A stretch of DNA of 64,000 nucleotides from Blastomonas sp. CACIA14H2 (GCA_000503195.1 AYSC01000005.1:51589-115588), one strand, 5' to 3'. Shown: positions 24,798 to 35,483, counted from the stretch's first letter. The notes: a model not told the origin generated them from the letters alone. Numbers and translations: made by a program.

Positions 24798-27700
24798 CAA
24801 TAGTCCTTCCGATACTGCACGTTGACGTTCGACCCGCCGAAACTGCCGACCTGGCTGAGCACCGACAAGGCCTTGCTCAGGCTGATCTCGATCTGCGTCG
24901 CGGTGAAGCCGCGCGTGTCGGTGATGATTTCGACATAGACGTCGTTCGAGATATACTGGCCGACGGCGAGCGACGTCCCGCGACCGGTCTCTTCATCGGC
25001 GCCCAGAATGCGCAGCCGGTCGACGCCCGATGCCGATTGCAGCACGCCCAGCGGGTTCAGCCCGCCGCTGCCGCCACGCAGGCTGTTGAGCGAGGCCGCC
25101 AGCTGCACCGCCTGGATCGGAGTCAGCTCGCCGATCGAATTGCCGAACAGGATGCGCGCCATCACCTCGTCCTGCGGCAGCGAAGGCGTCGACGAGAAGG
25201 CGATGTCCGGATTCTCGCCGGTACCTGACACGACGATGTTCACCGTCACGTCGCCCGCCTCGCCGCTCGCGCGCAGATTGATCGCAGGATTGGTCGCGCT
25301 GCCGCCGTTGAAACGCAGCCGCCCTTCTTCCAGGTCGAACGAGCGCCCGGCAAAGCCCAGCGTGCCGCGCACCAGATCGATCCCGCCGGTGATGCGCGGA
25401 TTGCCCGTGGTGCCCGCAATCCGGATATCCGCCGCCCATTCCGAATCCAGCCCCATGCCCGAGACGAAGATCTGGTTGTCTGCAACCACCTTCACATCGA
25501 GCTTCCAGTTGCGGGGTACGCCCGATATCGGTTCGGGATCGCCCGTGATCCGGGCGCGGTCCAGCGCCGGCTTGCGCCGCACGCCGGTCAGCTTCGCGAC
25601 CCGCGCCGAACCCTGGCGGACGATGCGATAGCGCGTTTCGGGAAGGCTGATCGTGCCCGAGATGACCGCGCCCTGCGCGGCGCTGTTGACGATGCGCAGC
25701 TGTCCGGTGGCGGTCGCCGCAAGATCGTTGCCCTGCGCGAGGCGTGCCCTGTCGAGGTCGAGCGCCAGCTGCACCGGGAAGCCCTGCGCCGAGCTCAGCG
25801 AGACAAAGCCCTCGCCGCGGATCGTGCCCTCGCCGGCGCGCGCCGTCAGTTCCTCGACCTGGAGCCGGTCGCCGGTGAAGCTGCCGCGCAGCCGCATGTT
25901 GGTCAGCCGGGTGCCATATTGCTCGTTCTCGTAGGTCAGGCTGTTCGCCCGCACGATGCCGCGCAGCTGCGGCTGCTGGACACGTCCGGTGAAATCGGCC
26001 GCCACCCCGATCGCGCCGGTCAGGCTCTGGTCGGGCAAGGCCGCGAGCGAGAAGAGCGTGTCGGCAGGGCCGTTATAGCGCAGGCCTCCGCTCAATGGGG
26101 CAGCGAGCAACCGCGTCGTCCAGCTCCCGGCGCCCGGCGGCAGCGGGTTGAGCCTGACCTGCATCCGCCCGATCACCGCGCCGCGCCGCCGGATGATCGC
26201 GTTGGCCGAGCCGCCATCGGGCTGCAACTGTCCGACCACGCTCATGTCCACCGGCTGCGACACCGATGCCAGGCTGGTCCGGGTGAAGTCCTCGATCCGC
26301 AGCCGCGCGTCCGCCGAGGGGAAGCTGGTCGCGCTCGCCTGCGCAAAGTCGAGGCTGCCCGATGCGGTGCCGCCCAGGCCGAGCCCTGGCATGATCGGGT
26401 TGATCAGCGCCAGATCGACATCGCTCAACCGCGCCTCGACATTCATGCCCGCGCCATAGCTGCCGGCGAGCTGGATCGTGCCACGCGACAGGTCGATGGT
26501 CGTCGGCATCAGCCGATATTGCGCGTTCTGCGGGATGATCCGGGCGGGGCTGCGTGTCTTGAAATCGATGCCGTTGGCGCGCCCATCGAGCGCGATCCGC
26601 CACAATTCGGGCTGCAACGCGGCGTTGGCGGCGATGCGGAACGGAAAGCCGTTGCGCCCTTCGGCCATGACCCGGGCGCTTCCCCGGCCGCCGCGATAAT
26701 CCACCTTGGCCCGCGCGGCGATGATCTGCAGCTGGTTCATGCGGGCACCCGCGATCTGCACGTCCGCGACGACCTGCGGGGTCTCGGCGAGGACCATGTC
26801 GGCCGAGACAATCGCGCGGCCGATGGTCAGCCCGGCCCGGCCCGGCAGCCGCGCGTCGCGGGCATTGAGCGCTACGACCGCGCGCTGATAGGCGCCCGCA
26901 GCAGACAGGCTGACATTGCCATTGATCCCCGCACCATCGGCGGCAAGATCGCCCGCAAAGGGTCCGGTCGCGGTCTGGCGGACGCGCCCGGTGATCCCGA
27001 TATCGGCAAAGCGGGTGCCGGGATTGACCGCGATCTCGAGCGGGCCTCGGCCTGTGAAGATATCGACATCGGCGGTGAACGGGCCGTAATCGGTGTCGCC
27101 CGATCCCTCGACCGCATAGCTTGCACCGTTGCCGCGCAGGGTCGCGACGACATTGGACATGCCGACGCCAAGCCCGGGCCGCGCCGCCCGGATGGTCGCG
27201 ACCGGGCGCGTCACCGTGCCCGCCACCGCGACGGCGAGCGGCCCGTACTGGTTCGAACTGCCGGAAGCGTTGAAGCGGATCTGGCCATCCGCGCCATAGG
27301 ACCCGCTGCCCTGTGACAGGCGGAACGAGGGCGCCGCCACGCTGAGGCGCGAAATGCGGCCGATGCCGTCGCTGCCATAGCTGACATTGGCGTTGATCAG
27401 CGAGTTGCCGCCGAGAAACTCGCGCAGGCCATCATTGAAGATCTGGCTCGACCGCGCGCGGACGGTGCCCGCGAGGCGGAAGCCGCCATTGCCCGCCGTC
27501 TCGAGGTCGATATCGGTCGCGACGTTGAAGATGCCGACGCTTTCGACCCGATAGCCGTTGACGCGGCCATTGAGCGCGCCGGTGTAAAGCCCGGTGTTGA
27601 GATCGGCGAGGAGAACGGCGGTCGCGTCGATCCGGCTCGAGCGGATGCGCATATTGTCCGACATCAGCCGCGCGTTGGAATAGGCGAGGTCGCCGTCGAG

Positions 27701-29041
27701 CCGCACGTTCTCGAGCAGCCCGCCCGCCGCCGCGTTCAACCCCGCGATACGGCTCGCACGCGCGCTCACCGGGATGATCCAGGCGTCGCGATCGAGCCGC
27801 GCCGCGCCGCTGGCGCGCAATCCGAGGATCGCCATGGTGTTGAAGCCGAGCCGTGCGGCGTTGACCTCATAGGCGATGGTCGGCGAGGCAAATGCGCCGT
27901 CGAGCGTGAGATTGGCCACGATCCCCGCGCCATTCAGGTTCTCGGCAATGGTGCCCGGGCGCAACAGGCGGAAGCCAATGGCCAGATCGCGCATCCGGCT
28001 TGCGCCCAGATCGACCAGGCCCTTGGCGTCCAGCGCGAAATTGGCGTTTCCGACCCGCGCGGCGAGATCGAACCGGCGCTCGTTGGCGGTGGTCGTGATG
28101 TCGATCGCGGTCTCGGGTGCCAGCAGCGTTCCGGGCTGGCTCTTCAATAGCAAGGCCGGACGCATCGTGCCGCGCGCGGCGAAGGTGCCGTTGCGGGCGG
28201 TCAGTGTGACGTCGCCGAGCGACTGGTTGCCCAGCGAGCCGCTGAGCGCGCCGTTCCAGGCGGTCCAGTCGCCCTTGCCGCTGACGTCGACCCGCATCGG
28301 CTGGGCAATGCCGGTCAGGCCCGCGATCAGACCCTCCGCTGGCGCATCGAGCCGGAAGGTCAGGTCGAGCGTGTTGGTTTCGGGCACCGCGCGCAGATCG
28401 ATGACCGCGCGTTCGCCGCCCGCAAATCCCGCGCCGGCGGTGGTGGCCGCGCGCGCGCTGACCACGGCGGTGCGGTCGGCAATATGAACCTTGCCGGTAA
28501 GCGAGGCACGGTGTCGCTGGCCTGTGACGGCGGCGTCGATATCGATCCGGCGCAGCTGCAGCTCGGCGATGTCGATGTCGAGATCGGGCAGCAGCGGCTC
28601 GTTGGTCGGCGGGGTTTCGTTGAACGCGGGCAGTCGCCGCAGCCGCATCTGCGGTACGATCAGCGAGCGGATATCGACATGGCTGCCGATAAAGGCAAAC
28701 GGCCGCCAGTCGACCTCGACCAGCGGCGAGGATGCGAACACGCCCTGCGGATCGCGCAGGCTGAGATCGCGAATGCGCATTTCGCCATAGAGCGATCCTT
28801 CGATCGCGCCGATGCCGATGCTCATCCCGTTCTCGAACTCGAAGCCCTCGATTTGCTTGGCGACGAAGCGCTTGCCGCTGGTGCTGTCCAGCCAGACATA
28901 GGCGATGGCAAACAATGCCAGGATCGTGCCGATCAGCACCGCAAGGCCGATCGCGATCCGGCGCGGCCAGGATGCGCGCGCCGGGCGCGCCACGGCCTGC
29001 TGCTCGTCCGGTATGGCGACGCTGTCTTCAGTGCCGGCCAT
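24797..29041 (-). CDS. tamB: Translocation and assembly module subunit TamB
   Basis: 1414 residues. A single N-terminal membrane anchor (RRIAIGLAVLIGTILALFAIAYVWL, about 26-50) is followed by a very long beta-rich, repetitive periplasmic region and a C-terminal DUF490/TamB domain (from about 1100: NWKLDVKVVADNQIFVSGMGLDSEWAADIRIAGTTGNPRITG to NVQYRKDY). TamB-family proteins bridge inner and outer membranes as a hydrophobic groove for lipid transport and work with TamA in outer-membrane protein assembly. The ATG lies at the tamA stop (both at 29041), so the pair is translationally coupled. Confidence 0.95.
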   Translation of the reverse strand: MAGTEDSVAIPDEQQAVARPARASWPRRIAIGLAVLIGTILALFAIAYVWLDSTSGKRFVAKQIEGFEFENGMSIGIGAIEGSLYGEMRIRDLSLRDPQGVFASSPLVEVDWRPFAFIGSHVDIRSLIVPQMRLRRLPAFNETPPTNEPLLPDLDIDIAELQLRRIDIDAAVTGQRHRASLTGKVHIADRTAVVSARAATTAGAGFAGGERAVIDLRAVPETNTLDLTFRLDAPAEGLIAGLTGIAQPMRVDVSGKGDWTAWNGALSGSLGNQSLGDVTLTARNGTFAARGTMRPALLLKSQPGTLLAPETAIDITTTANERRFDLAARVGNANFALDAKGLVDLGASRMRDLAIGFRLLRPGTIAENLNGAGIVANLTLDGAFASPTIAYEVNAARLGFNTMAILGLRASGAARLDRDAWIIPVSARASRIAGLNAAAGGLLENVRLDGDLAYSNARLMSDNMRIRSSRIDATAVLLADLNTGLYTGALNGRVNGYRVESVGIFNVATDIDLETAGNGGFRLAGTVRARSSQIFNDGLREFLGGNSLINANVSYGSDGIGRISRLSVAAPSFRLSQGSGSYGADGQIRFNASGSSNQYGPLAVAVAGTVTRPVATIRAARPGLGVGMSNVVATLRGNGASYAVEGSGDTDYGPFTADVDIFTGRGPLEIAVNPGTRFADIGITGRVRQTATGPFAGDLAADGAGINGNVSLSAAGAYQRAVVALNARDARLPGRAGLTIGRAIVSADMVLAETPQVVADVQIAGARMNQLQIIAARAKVDYRGGRGSARVMAEGRNGFPFRIAANAALQPELWRIALDGRANGIDFKTRSPARIIPQNAQYRLMPTTIDLSRGTIQLAGSYGAGMNVEARLSDVDLALINPIMPGLGLGGTASGSLDFAQASATSFPSADARLRIEDFTRTSLASVSQPVDMSVVGQLQPDGGSANAIIRRRGAVIGRMQVRLNPLPPGAGSWTTRLLAAPLSGGLRYNGPADTLFSLAALPDQSLTGAIGVAADFTGRVQQPQLRGIVRANSLTYENEQYGTRLTNMRLRGSFTGDRLQVEELTARAGEGTIRGEGFVSLSSAQGFPVQLALDLDRARLAQGNDLAATATGQLRIVNSAAQGAVISGTISLPETRYRIVRQGSARVAKLTGVRRKPALDRARITGDPEPISGVPRNWKLDVKVVADNQIFVSGMGLDSEWAADIRIAGTTGNPRITGGIDLVRGTLGFAGRSFDLEEGRLRFNGGSATNPAINLRASGEAGDVTVNIVVSGTGENPDIAFSSTPSLPQDEVMARILFGNSIGELTPIQAVQLAASLNSLRGGSGGLNPLGVLQSASGVDRLRILGADEETGRGTSLAVGQYISNDVYVEIITDTRGFTATQIEISLSKALSVLSQVGSFGGSNVNVQYRKDY

Positions 29042-31212
29042 CAGAACGCCTGCCCGATCGAGATATAGATCGCGACGCGCGATTCACCGGGGCGCCGTCC
29101 CAGCGGCGTGGCGACGTCGAGCCGCATCGGGCCGAAATTGGTATAGAAGCGCCCGCCGATGCCGACGCCATAGCGGAGATCGTCGAAGCCGGGCGTCGAG
29201 CGGGTCGAGACCTGGCCCGCATCGATGAAACCGACGATCCCGTAATTGCCGAAGCGATAGCGGACTTCCGCTGCCGCCTCGACCAGGCTGCGTCCGCCGA
29301 TCGGGCGGTTGTCGGGGTCCTTGGGCCCCAGCTCCTGATAGCCGAAACCGCGCACCGAGCCGCCGCCACCGGCATAGAAACGCCGCGACGGGGCTATGTC
29401 CGCGCGATCCGCGCCATAGATCGAACCCACGCGCGCGCGCCCGGCGATGACGATATTGTCGCCGACCGGATAATAGCCGGTCGCCTCGAACAGCCCGCGT
29501 CCGTAGAATTGCGTCCCGCTACCGAGCGACGCCTCGGGCGATATCTGGGCCGACAGACGAAAGCCGCTCGTCGGGTCGAGCAGGTCGTTCGAGCGGTCCC
29601 AGGTGATCTGGCCGGGCAGCGCCGCGACATAATAGGTCCGGCGGTCACGCTGGCCGGTGGTGAAATTGAAATCCTGCTCGTTGGTGCCGAGCAGCTCGAA
29701 GCCATAGCTGTAGGTGATCGGCTTCTGCCAGATCGGCGTGCTGTAATAGGAGACGCGGCCAGCCAGGCGCCCGGTAAAGGCTTCATAGGCGGCAAAATCG
29801 CTGCGCAGCGCCGACAGGCTCAATTCGACCGCGCGGTCACGCCGCCCCGCGTTCGACCGGCGGAAGGTGACCGACGCCCCCTGTTCCTGCGTGCCCCCGG
29901 TGGCGCTGACGATCAGCGCGCCTTCGGGCGGGAACAGGTTGCGATGCGTCCAGCTGCCCTGCGCACGGATGCCCTGGCCGGTGCCGTAACCGGCATTGGC
30001 CGCCAGCGTTCGCGCCGGGCCCGCCTCCTGGTCCACCGCGAGATCGGCATATTGCGTGCCGCCGGGCGCCTCGACGCCGGTTTGCTGCGGCTGCACCGCC
30101 ACGGTCGAGTAAAGACCGGTCGCGACCAGCGCCTTGCGCAGATCGTCGACCAGCCGGCTGTCGTAGAGGTCGCCCTTTTCGAACCGCGCCAATTTGGAGA
30201 TGTGATCCGCATCGAACACGGTCGATCCGCGCGTGAGAATGTCGCCGAAGCTGCTGCGCGGCCCCGGCGTCACGGGCAGCGTGTAATCGCCGCTCTCGGT
30301 TTCGGGATCGAGCAGCACGTCGCGCTGGCCGACCTGCGCGAAGGGATAACCGGCCTGAGGCAACGCCACGGCGATGTTGGCTTCGGCCGCGAGCACCCGC
30401 TCGGCATCGATCGGCTGGCCGAGCGTTGGCACGAAATTGCGCGAAATCAGATCGGCAGGCTCGATCGGCGGTGCGTTGAAGGTGATCGAGCCGAAGCGGT
30501 AGCAGGGTCCCGGCGACGCGGTGAGCACGACGACCAGCGGTCCGGTTCCGGCTTCCGGAAATTCGATCGCGCCGTTGACCGTGGCATCGTAGAAGCACTC
30601 GCCGATCAGCAGGTCGGCGAGAAGCTGCTGGTCCTCGAGCATCCGCGCGGAGACCATCGCGCCGTTGCTTGCCTTGCCGTCGCCGTCGTCGAGCGCGGAA
30701 AGTTCCTCGAATCGCGCACGGATCGACCGGGCGCCATCGGGCTTGGGTTCGGTATTCTCGGCTGCCTCCTGAAGCGAATCCAGCCCTTCGATCCGATAGC
30801 TGTAACGAACGGACCGTGCGACGCTGTCGTCGGCTTCGGTATAGCGGCTTTCGTCGAACGGCTCGACATCGAAGCTCTCGATCGGGCCGAGCGGTGCATT
30901 GATCTCGGGCTCGTCGGGCAGACGCGGCAGCATCGGTTCGGTGGCGGATGACGGTTCTCCTGCCGCCTGCGCCTGCGCTTCCAGCTCTGCCTGCTCGGCA
31001 TCCCAGTCTTCGACCGTGCCCAAGGGTGCGTCGGGGTCGATCGGAGGGATGGTGGCATCGAACTCCTCGTCGTCGATGATCGGTGGCTCGGCGGCATTGG
31101 TGCCCTGCTGCGCGGGACCGGGCTGTGCCTGGGCCTGGACGGCCTGGGCCATGGGACAGGCACATAAGGCGGGCAGAACAACGCAACAGACCGAGCTAAG
31201 GCGCAAGAACAT
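29041..31212 (-). CDS. tamA: Autotransporter assembly complex protein TamA (Omp85 family)
   Basis: 723 residues. A signal peptide (MFLRLSSVCCVVLPALCACPMAQA) is followed by a Pro/Gln/acidic spacer, POTRA-type domains (about 120-370, for example YRFGSITFNAPPIEPADLISRNF), then a 16-strand Omp85 barrel with GGSVRGFGYQELGP and a C-terminal strand ending in IYISIGQAF with terminal Phe. The Omp85 lid motif is recognisable as (V)RGF. It lies in the outer membrane and partners TamB. ATG 31212 is set by the signal peptide; the frame is open further upstream. The acidic N-terminal insertion (DDEEFDATIPPIDPDAP) is longer than in E. coli TamA. Confidence 0.94.
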   Translation of the reverse strand: MFLRLSSVCCVVLPALCACPMAQAVQAQAQPGPAQQGTNAAEPPIIDDEEFDATIPPIDPDAPLGTVEDWDAEQAELEAQAQAAGEPSSATEPMLPRLPDEPEINAPLGPIESFDVEPFDESRYTEADDSVARSVRYSYRIEGLDSLQEAAENTEPKPDGARSIRARFEELSALDDGDGKASNGAMVSARMLEDQQLLADLLIGECFYDATVNGAIEFPEAGTGPLVVVLTASPGPCYRFGSITFNAPPIEPADLISRNFVPTLGQPIDAERVLAAEANIAVALPQAGYPFAQVGQRDVLLDPETESGDYTLPVTPGPRSSFGDILTRGSTVFDADHISKLARFEKGDLYDSRLVDDLRKALVATGLYSTVAVQPQQTGVEAPGGTQYADLAVDQEAGPARTLAANAGYGTGQGIRAQGSWTHRNLFPPEGALIVSATGGTQEQGASVTFRRSNAGRRDRAVELSLSALRSDFAAYEAFTGRLAGRVSYYSTPIWQKPITYSYGFELLGTNEQDFNFTTGQRDRRTYYVAALPGQITWDRSNDLLDPTSGFRLSAQISPEASLGSGTQFYGRGLFEATGYYPVGDNIVIAGRARVGSIYGADRADIAPSRRFYAGGGGSVRGFGYQELGPKDPDNRPIGGRSLVEAAAEVRYRFGNYGIVGFIDAGQVSTRSTPGFDDLRYGVGIGGRFYTNFGPMRLDVATPLGRRPGESRVAIYISIGQAF

Positions 31213-31451
31213 CGAGAATCCTGATTTCCAGGGCGCCTGGCTGACCGTCCCCCGTGGCACTACGCGCCATCCCGGCAATTGGTTCACGCACATGGGTTAG
31301 GATGACGCGCTTGCGGGGTCTGCACCGGGACGGCTGCCACAACCACGCGCCAGCCACAGCCGCGCGGGATCGCAACGCACGTTCGGCGGTATTGCGATCA
31401 GCCAGGGGCAAAGCGCTGGCGGCACGACATCCACACCGAAGGGGCGCCTGC

Positions 31452-32267
31452 ATGAGGACACCGATCGCCTGTCAGGGCATGCGCACGACCGATCTGATCC
31501 GGCTCGGCTATGACGAGGCCCCCGGCTATGCGATCGATCGCGAGGTGCCGGTCGAAGCGCCGATCGCGGTCGAATATAACGGCATCGGCTATGCGGTGAT
31601 GATGGGAACGCCGACCGATCTGGAAGACTTCGTCACCGGCTTCACGCTGAGCGAAGGACTGGCTGAGGCGCACGAGCTGTCCGAGCCGCAGATCGTGCCG
31701 GTCGAAGGCGGATGGATCGCGCGGCTCAATCTGCCGCCGCGGTCGCTGCCGCGGATCCTGGACCGCGCGCGCAGCCGGGTATCGGAGAGCGGGTGCGGCA
31801 TCTGCGGGATCGAGAGCATCGCGGCGGCGCTGGCGCCGCTGCCGAGGGTCAACGCGCGGATCGAGGTCACCCGCGCCGCAATTGCGAGAGCGCTCGCAGC
31901 GCTGGGCGATCATCAGCTGCTCGGCCAGGCCACGGGTGCCACGCATGCCGCTGCCTTTTGCTCGCCCAGTGGCGAAATTCTGGCAGCGCGCGAGGATGTC
32001 GGGCGCCACAATGCGCTCGACAAGCTGATTGGCGCGCTCGCCCGCACGGAACGCTCGCCCGCAACCGGGTTCGTCCTGCTGTCTGCCCGGTGCAGCCAGG
32101 AACTGGTCGAGAAATGCGTCCGCGCGGGCTTTCCGATGCTGGTGACGATCAGCGCGCCGACCAGCCTTGCGATCGACCGCGCGCGCGAAGCCGGCCTGAC
32201 GCTCGCCGTGCTGGCGCGGCACGATACGCTGCTGCTGGCGCATGACCCCAATCGGCAGGTGGCCTGA
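31452..32267 (+). CDS. fdhD: Formate dehydrogenase accessory sulfurtransferase FdhD
   Basis: 271 residues. FdhD carries sulfur from a cysteine desulfurase to the bis-MGD molybdenum cofactor of formate dehydrogenase-like enzymes. The redox/active loop C115-G-I-C118 in SESGCGICGIES is present, as are EDFVTGFTLSEG and GREDVGRHNALDKLIG (here AAREDVGRHNALDK). ATG 31452 has AAGGGG upstream. The probable client, a YdeP-type molybdoenzyme, is encoded 0.7 kb away on the opposite strand. Confidence 0.95.
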   Translation: MRTPIACQGMRTTDLIRLGYDEAPGYAIDREVPVEAPIAVEYNGIGYAVMMGTPTDLEDFVTGFTLSEGLAEAHELSEPQIVPVEGGWIARLNLPPRSLPRILDRARSRVSESGCGICGIESIAAALAPLPRVNARIEVTRAAIARALAALGDHQLLGQATGATHAAAFCSPSGEILAAREDVGRHNALDKLIGALARTERSPATGFVLLSARCSQELVEKCVRAGFPMLVTISAPTSLAIDRAREAGLTLAVLARHDTLLLAHDPNRQVA

Positions 32268-32331
32268 CCCGGGCAGTCTCTGGACCGCCGGCAAGGGGAT
32301 CGAATTGCCCGGCCGGGGGTAGGACGGTGAT

Positions 32332-32940
32332 ATGTCCATTTCCACCATTCCCGAATGGCAGCAGCTTGCGCTCTACGCGGTGGGCGCAGCGCTGGCCCTG
32401 GTCGTGCTGTTCAACCTGCCCTTTGTCGGCCGCATCTTCCGCAGCCTGTTCTCGTTCGCGATCCTGGCGCTGATGGTGTTCGTGCTGCTGCAGCAGGCGC
32501 CCTATGATCCCATGCTGTCGCGCTGGACCGACCGGCTGGGGCTCAATGCGCAGGAGGTCGCGGGCGACGAGGTGCGCATCCGGATGGCATCGGACGGGCA
32601 TTTCTGGGCGCGCGCGACGATCAACGGCACCGAACAGCGGATGATGATCGACAGCGGCGCGACGATCACCGCGCTTTCGGCGGAAGCCGCGCGCCGGGCT
32701 GCGGTGGGCAGAGAGCTGACGATCGCGCCGGTGATGCTGCGGACGGCCAATGGCGTCGTTCGCGCCGACACCGGAACCGTCAAGCGGATGCAGATCGACG
32801 GGATCGAGGCCCGCAACCTCAAGGTGGTGATATCGCCAGCCTTTGGCGACACCAATGTGATCGGGATGAACTTTCTGTCGCAGCTCGCCTCCTGGCGAGT
32901 CGAGGGGGACACCCTGATCCTCGTGCCGGCCCGGGAATGA
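32332..32940 (+). CDS. Membrane-anchored retropepsin-like aspartic protease
   Basis: 202 residues. Two hydrophobic segments at the N-terminus (about 11-30 and 36-54) are followed by a single-domain clan AA protease with catalytic D107-S-G-A in RMMIDSGATITALS. VMLRTANGVVRADT and VIGMNFLSQLASWRVEGDTLIL complete the TIGR02281-type pattern. Such proteins act as dimers, one Asp from each subunit, in the inner membrane or periplasm; no substrate is known for this type. The gene stands 64 bases after fdhD on the same strand. Confidence 0.85.
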   Translation: MSISTIPEWQQLALYAVGAALALVVLFNLPFVGRIFRSLFSFAILALMVFVLLQQAPYDPMLSRWTDRLGLNAQEVAGDEVRIRMASDGHFWARATINGTEQRMMIDSGATITALSAEAARRAAVGRELTIAPVMLRTANGVVRADTGTVKRMQIDGIEARNLKVVISPAFGDTNVIGMNFLSQLASWRVEGDTLILVPARE

Positions 32941-32981
32941 TGCGCCTCGGTCCGGCGTAATGTCACCCGGCCCGCCGCGTG

Positions 32982-35270
32982 TCAGCGCTCCGCGACGATG
33001 CGCACCGGAACCGCCTTGCTGGCGGGAGTCTTCGACGCCTGGTCGTGATGCGAGAGTGCGATGAGCGGGTTGAGCTCGGGATAATAGCCGACGATCGTCC
33101 CTTCCGGCAGATCGAAAGCGATGATTTCCAGCCCGCCAATTCTGCGGTCATGGCCGTCGTCAACATCGCCCACCAACGCAATGCGCTGCCCATTTTCGAG
33201 GCCGGCGGCGGCGATGTCTGCCGGGCACATGAGGACCACGTCGCGCTTGCCTTCGATGCCGCGCAACCGGTCGCTATAGCCATAGATGGTCGTGTTGAAC
33301 TGGTCGTTGGAGCGCAGCGTCACCAGCCGGTAGCGGCCATGGTCGTCGGGAATGTCGGTGGCCGCGAGCATCTGCGGCGCGGTAAACTGCGCCCTGCCGC
33401 TTTCGGTCTTCCACACCCGCTCGCGCGCGCTGTTGCCGCGATAGAAGCCGCCCGGCTCGAACATGCGGGCATTCATGTCGTGAAATTCGTCGGGATAGGT
33501 CCGGGCGATCAGATCGCGCACCAGGCCATAATCGGCGGTCCATTCGTCCCACCGCACCTTGGGGTTTGGCGGCAGCGCCTGCTGGGCGATGCCCGCGACG
33601 ATCGCGAGCTCGGATTTGAGATACGGACTCGCGGGCGTGCGATGACCGAGCGAACCATGGATATGGCTGAAGCTGTCCTCGATGGTGACGGTCTGCGGCC
33701 CGCTGTCCTGAATGTCCTCTTCGCTGCGGCCCAGACAGGGTAGCAGAAACGAGGTGCGCCCGTTGAACAGATGGCTGCGGTTGAGCTTGGTCGCGATCTG
33801 CACCGTCAATTGCAGCTTTTCCCATTCGCGCTCGACCCGTGCCTGATCGGCGACGGCGCGCAGAAAATTGCCGCCCAGGCCAATAAAGGCCCGCGCGCTG
33901 CCATCGAGCACCGCCTCGCACACTTCGACCGTGGTCATGCCGGTATCGCGCGGCGGATCGAAGTCGAACATCTCGGCCAGCCTGTCGAGCGGAACCAGCT
34001 CGGGCTTTTCCGAGATGCCCACGGTGCGCTGCCCCTGCACGTTGGAATGGCCGCGCACGGGACAGATCCCCGCGCCGCGCCTGCCGATATTTCCGCGCAT
34101 CAGCAGCAGGTTGACCAGCATCGCGATGTTCTCGAAGCCGTGGACATGCTGGGTCAGCCCCATGCCGTACACGCCGATGACGCGTTCGGATTCGACATAG
34201 ACCTTGCCTGCCTCTTCCAGATCGCCGCGGCTGAGCCCGGATTCGCGCTCGATATCGTCCCAGGAGGTCGTATGGGCCTTGTCGCGGAAAGCGTCGAAGC
34301 CGGTGCAATGCTCGGCGATGAACGCCCGGTCGATCAGCATCCCGCCGCGCTGATCGTCCTGTTCGAACACATATTTGCACAGCCCCATGATCGCCGCGAT
34401 GTCGCCGCCGGCGCGCACCTGGAGATACTGGCAGCTCAGTTCGGTATCGCTGCCCGTCAGCATCTGCCCCGGCCGCTGCGGGTTGGTGAAGCTGAGCAGG
34501 CCCTTTTCGCGGATCGGATTGAACGTGATGATCCTGCACCCACGCTCGACCGCCTTTTGCAATTGGTGGAGAAAGCGCGGACTGTTGGTTCCGGTGTTCT
34601 GGCCAAAGAAGAACATCGCGTCGCAATGCTCGAAATCGTCGAGCGTGCAGGTGCCGACAGGCGATCCGATCAACTGCTTGAGCGTCACCGATGTGGTTTC
34701 GTGGCACATGTTCGAGCTGTCGGGCAGGTTGTTATGCCCATATAGCCGTGCAAACAGCGCATAGAGATAGGATGTCTCCAAGCTGGCGCGGCCCGAGGCA
34801 TAGAAGACCGCCGTTTTCGGATCGATTGATCGCAGCTGCGCGCCGATTTCGGCAAAGGCGTCATGCCAGCTGCACGCCACATAATGGTCGGTCGCCGGGT
34901 CATAGCGCAGCGGATGGGTGAGCCGTCCAACGCTCTCGAGGTCGTGGTCGGTCCAGCTCCGCAACTCGGTAACGCTGTGCTTGGCGAAGAAATCGGGCGT
35001 GCAGCGATGCGTGGTCAGCTCCCACAAGGTGGCCTTGGCCCCGTTTTCGCAGAATTCGAAGGCGTGCGGATGCCTTGGCTTGCCCCAGGCGCAACTCGTG
35101 CACATGAACCCGCCGGTCTTGTTCTGCGTCCGCAGGGTAGCCAGGGCGCCCGGCGAGGACATTTCGCGCGCGAGTGTCTCGGCGATCCCGCGCAGAGATC
35201 CCCAGCCGCCCGCCGGCCCCGAATAGCCGGTCACGTCATCGTTCGTCGGGGCGGTGCGGTCGTCGGCCAT
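32982..35270 (-). CDS. FdhF/YdeP-family molybdopterin oxidoreductase
   Basis: 762 residues of the bis-MGD oxidoreductase superfamily, matching E. coli YdeP in length. The N-terminus has only C-T-S-C (MCTSCAWGKPRHPHAFEFCENGAK), not a full four-Cys cluster motif. Molybdopterin-binding segments include YASGRASLETSYLYALFARLYG, SSNMCHETTSVTLKQLIG, FFGQNTGTNSPR and the C-terminal dinucleotide-binding domain (YRLVTLRSNDQFNTTIYGYSDRLRGI). YdeP is linked to acid resistance in E. coli; the reaction is unknown. AGGAGCT precedes ATG 35270. The nearby fdhD supports a need for a sulfurated cofactor. Confidence 0.92.
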   Translation of the reverse strand: MADDRTAPTNDDVTGYSGPAGGWGSLRGIAETLAREMSSPGALATLRTQNKTGGFMCTSCAWGKPRHPHAFEFCENGAKATLWELTTHRCTPDFFAKHSVTELRSWTDHDLESVGRLTHPLRYDPATDHYVACSWHDAFAEIGAQLRSIDPKTAVFYASGRASLETSYLYALFARLYGHNNLPDSSNMCHETTSVTLKQLIGSPVGTCTLDDFEHCDAMFFFGQNTGTNSPRFLHQLQKAVERGCRIITFNPIREKGLLSFTNPQRPGQMLTGSDTELSCQYLQVRAGGDIAAIMGLCKYVFEQDDQRGGMLIDRAFIAEHCTGFDAFRDKAHTTSWDDIERESGLSRGDLEEAGKVYVESERVIGVYGMGLTQHVHGFENIAMLVNLLLMRGNIGRRGAGICPVRGHSNVQGQRTVGISEKPELVPLDRLAEMFDFDPPRDTGMTTVEVCEAVLDGSARAFIGLGGNFLRAVADQARVEREWEKLQLTVQIATKLNRSHLFNGRTSFLLPCLGRSEEDIQDSGPQTVTIEDSFSHIHGSLGHRTPASPYLKSELAIVAGIAQQALPPNPKVRWDEWTADYGLVRDLIARTYPDEFHDMNARMFEPGGFYRGNSARERVWKTESGRAQFTAPQMLAATDIPDDHGRYRLVTLRSNDQFNTTIYGYSDRLRGIEGKRDVVLMCPADIAAAGLENGQRIALVGDVDDGHDRRIGGLEIIAFDLPEGTIVGYYPELNPLIALSHHDQASKTPASKAVPVRIVAER

Positions 35271-35483
35271 CGGAGCTCCTGCTGCTGGGTCCTTGCAGGA
35301 TAAGGATGGCGCGGCACTTCGGTTCCCTCGGGTGCCTTGATCGGGCGCATCGGGGCGATACGGGCGGGCGAACGGGCTCGGTCGCCATGGCCCTGATCGA
35401 TTGCAGCCGATGCCGCGCTCTGGCAAGTCAGGCGCGCGCCCGGGGGATGGCCGGGCATGTTTTTCAACCGGGAGGGAAATTTG

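Noticed and set aside
32982..35270. Genuine formate dehydrogenase alpha subunit
   Set aside because: Length and N-terminal Cys pattern fit the YdeP branch, and no beta, gamma or delta subunit gene is adjacent.
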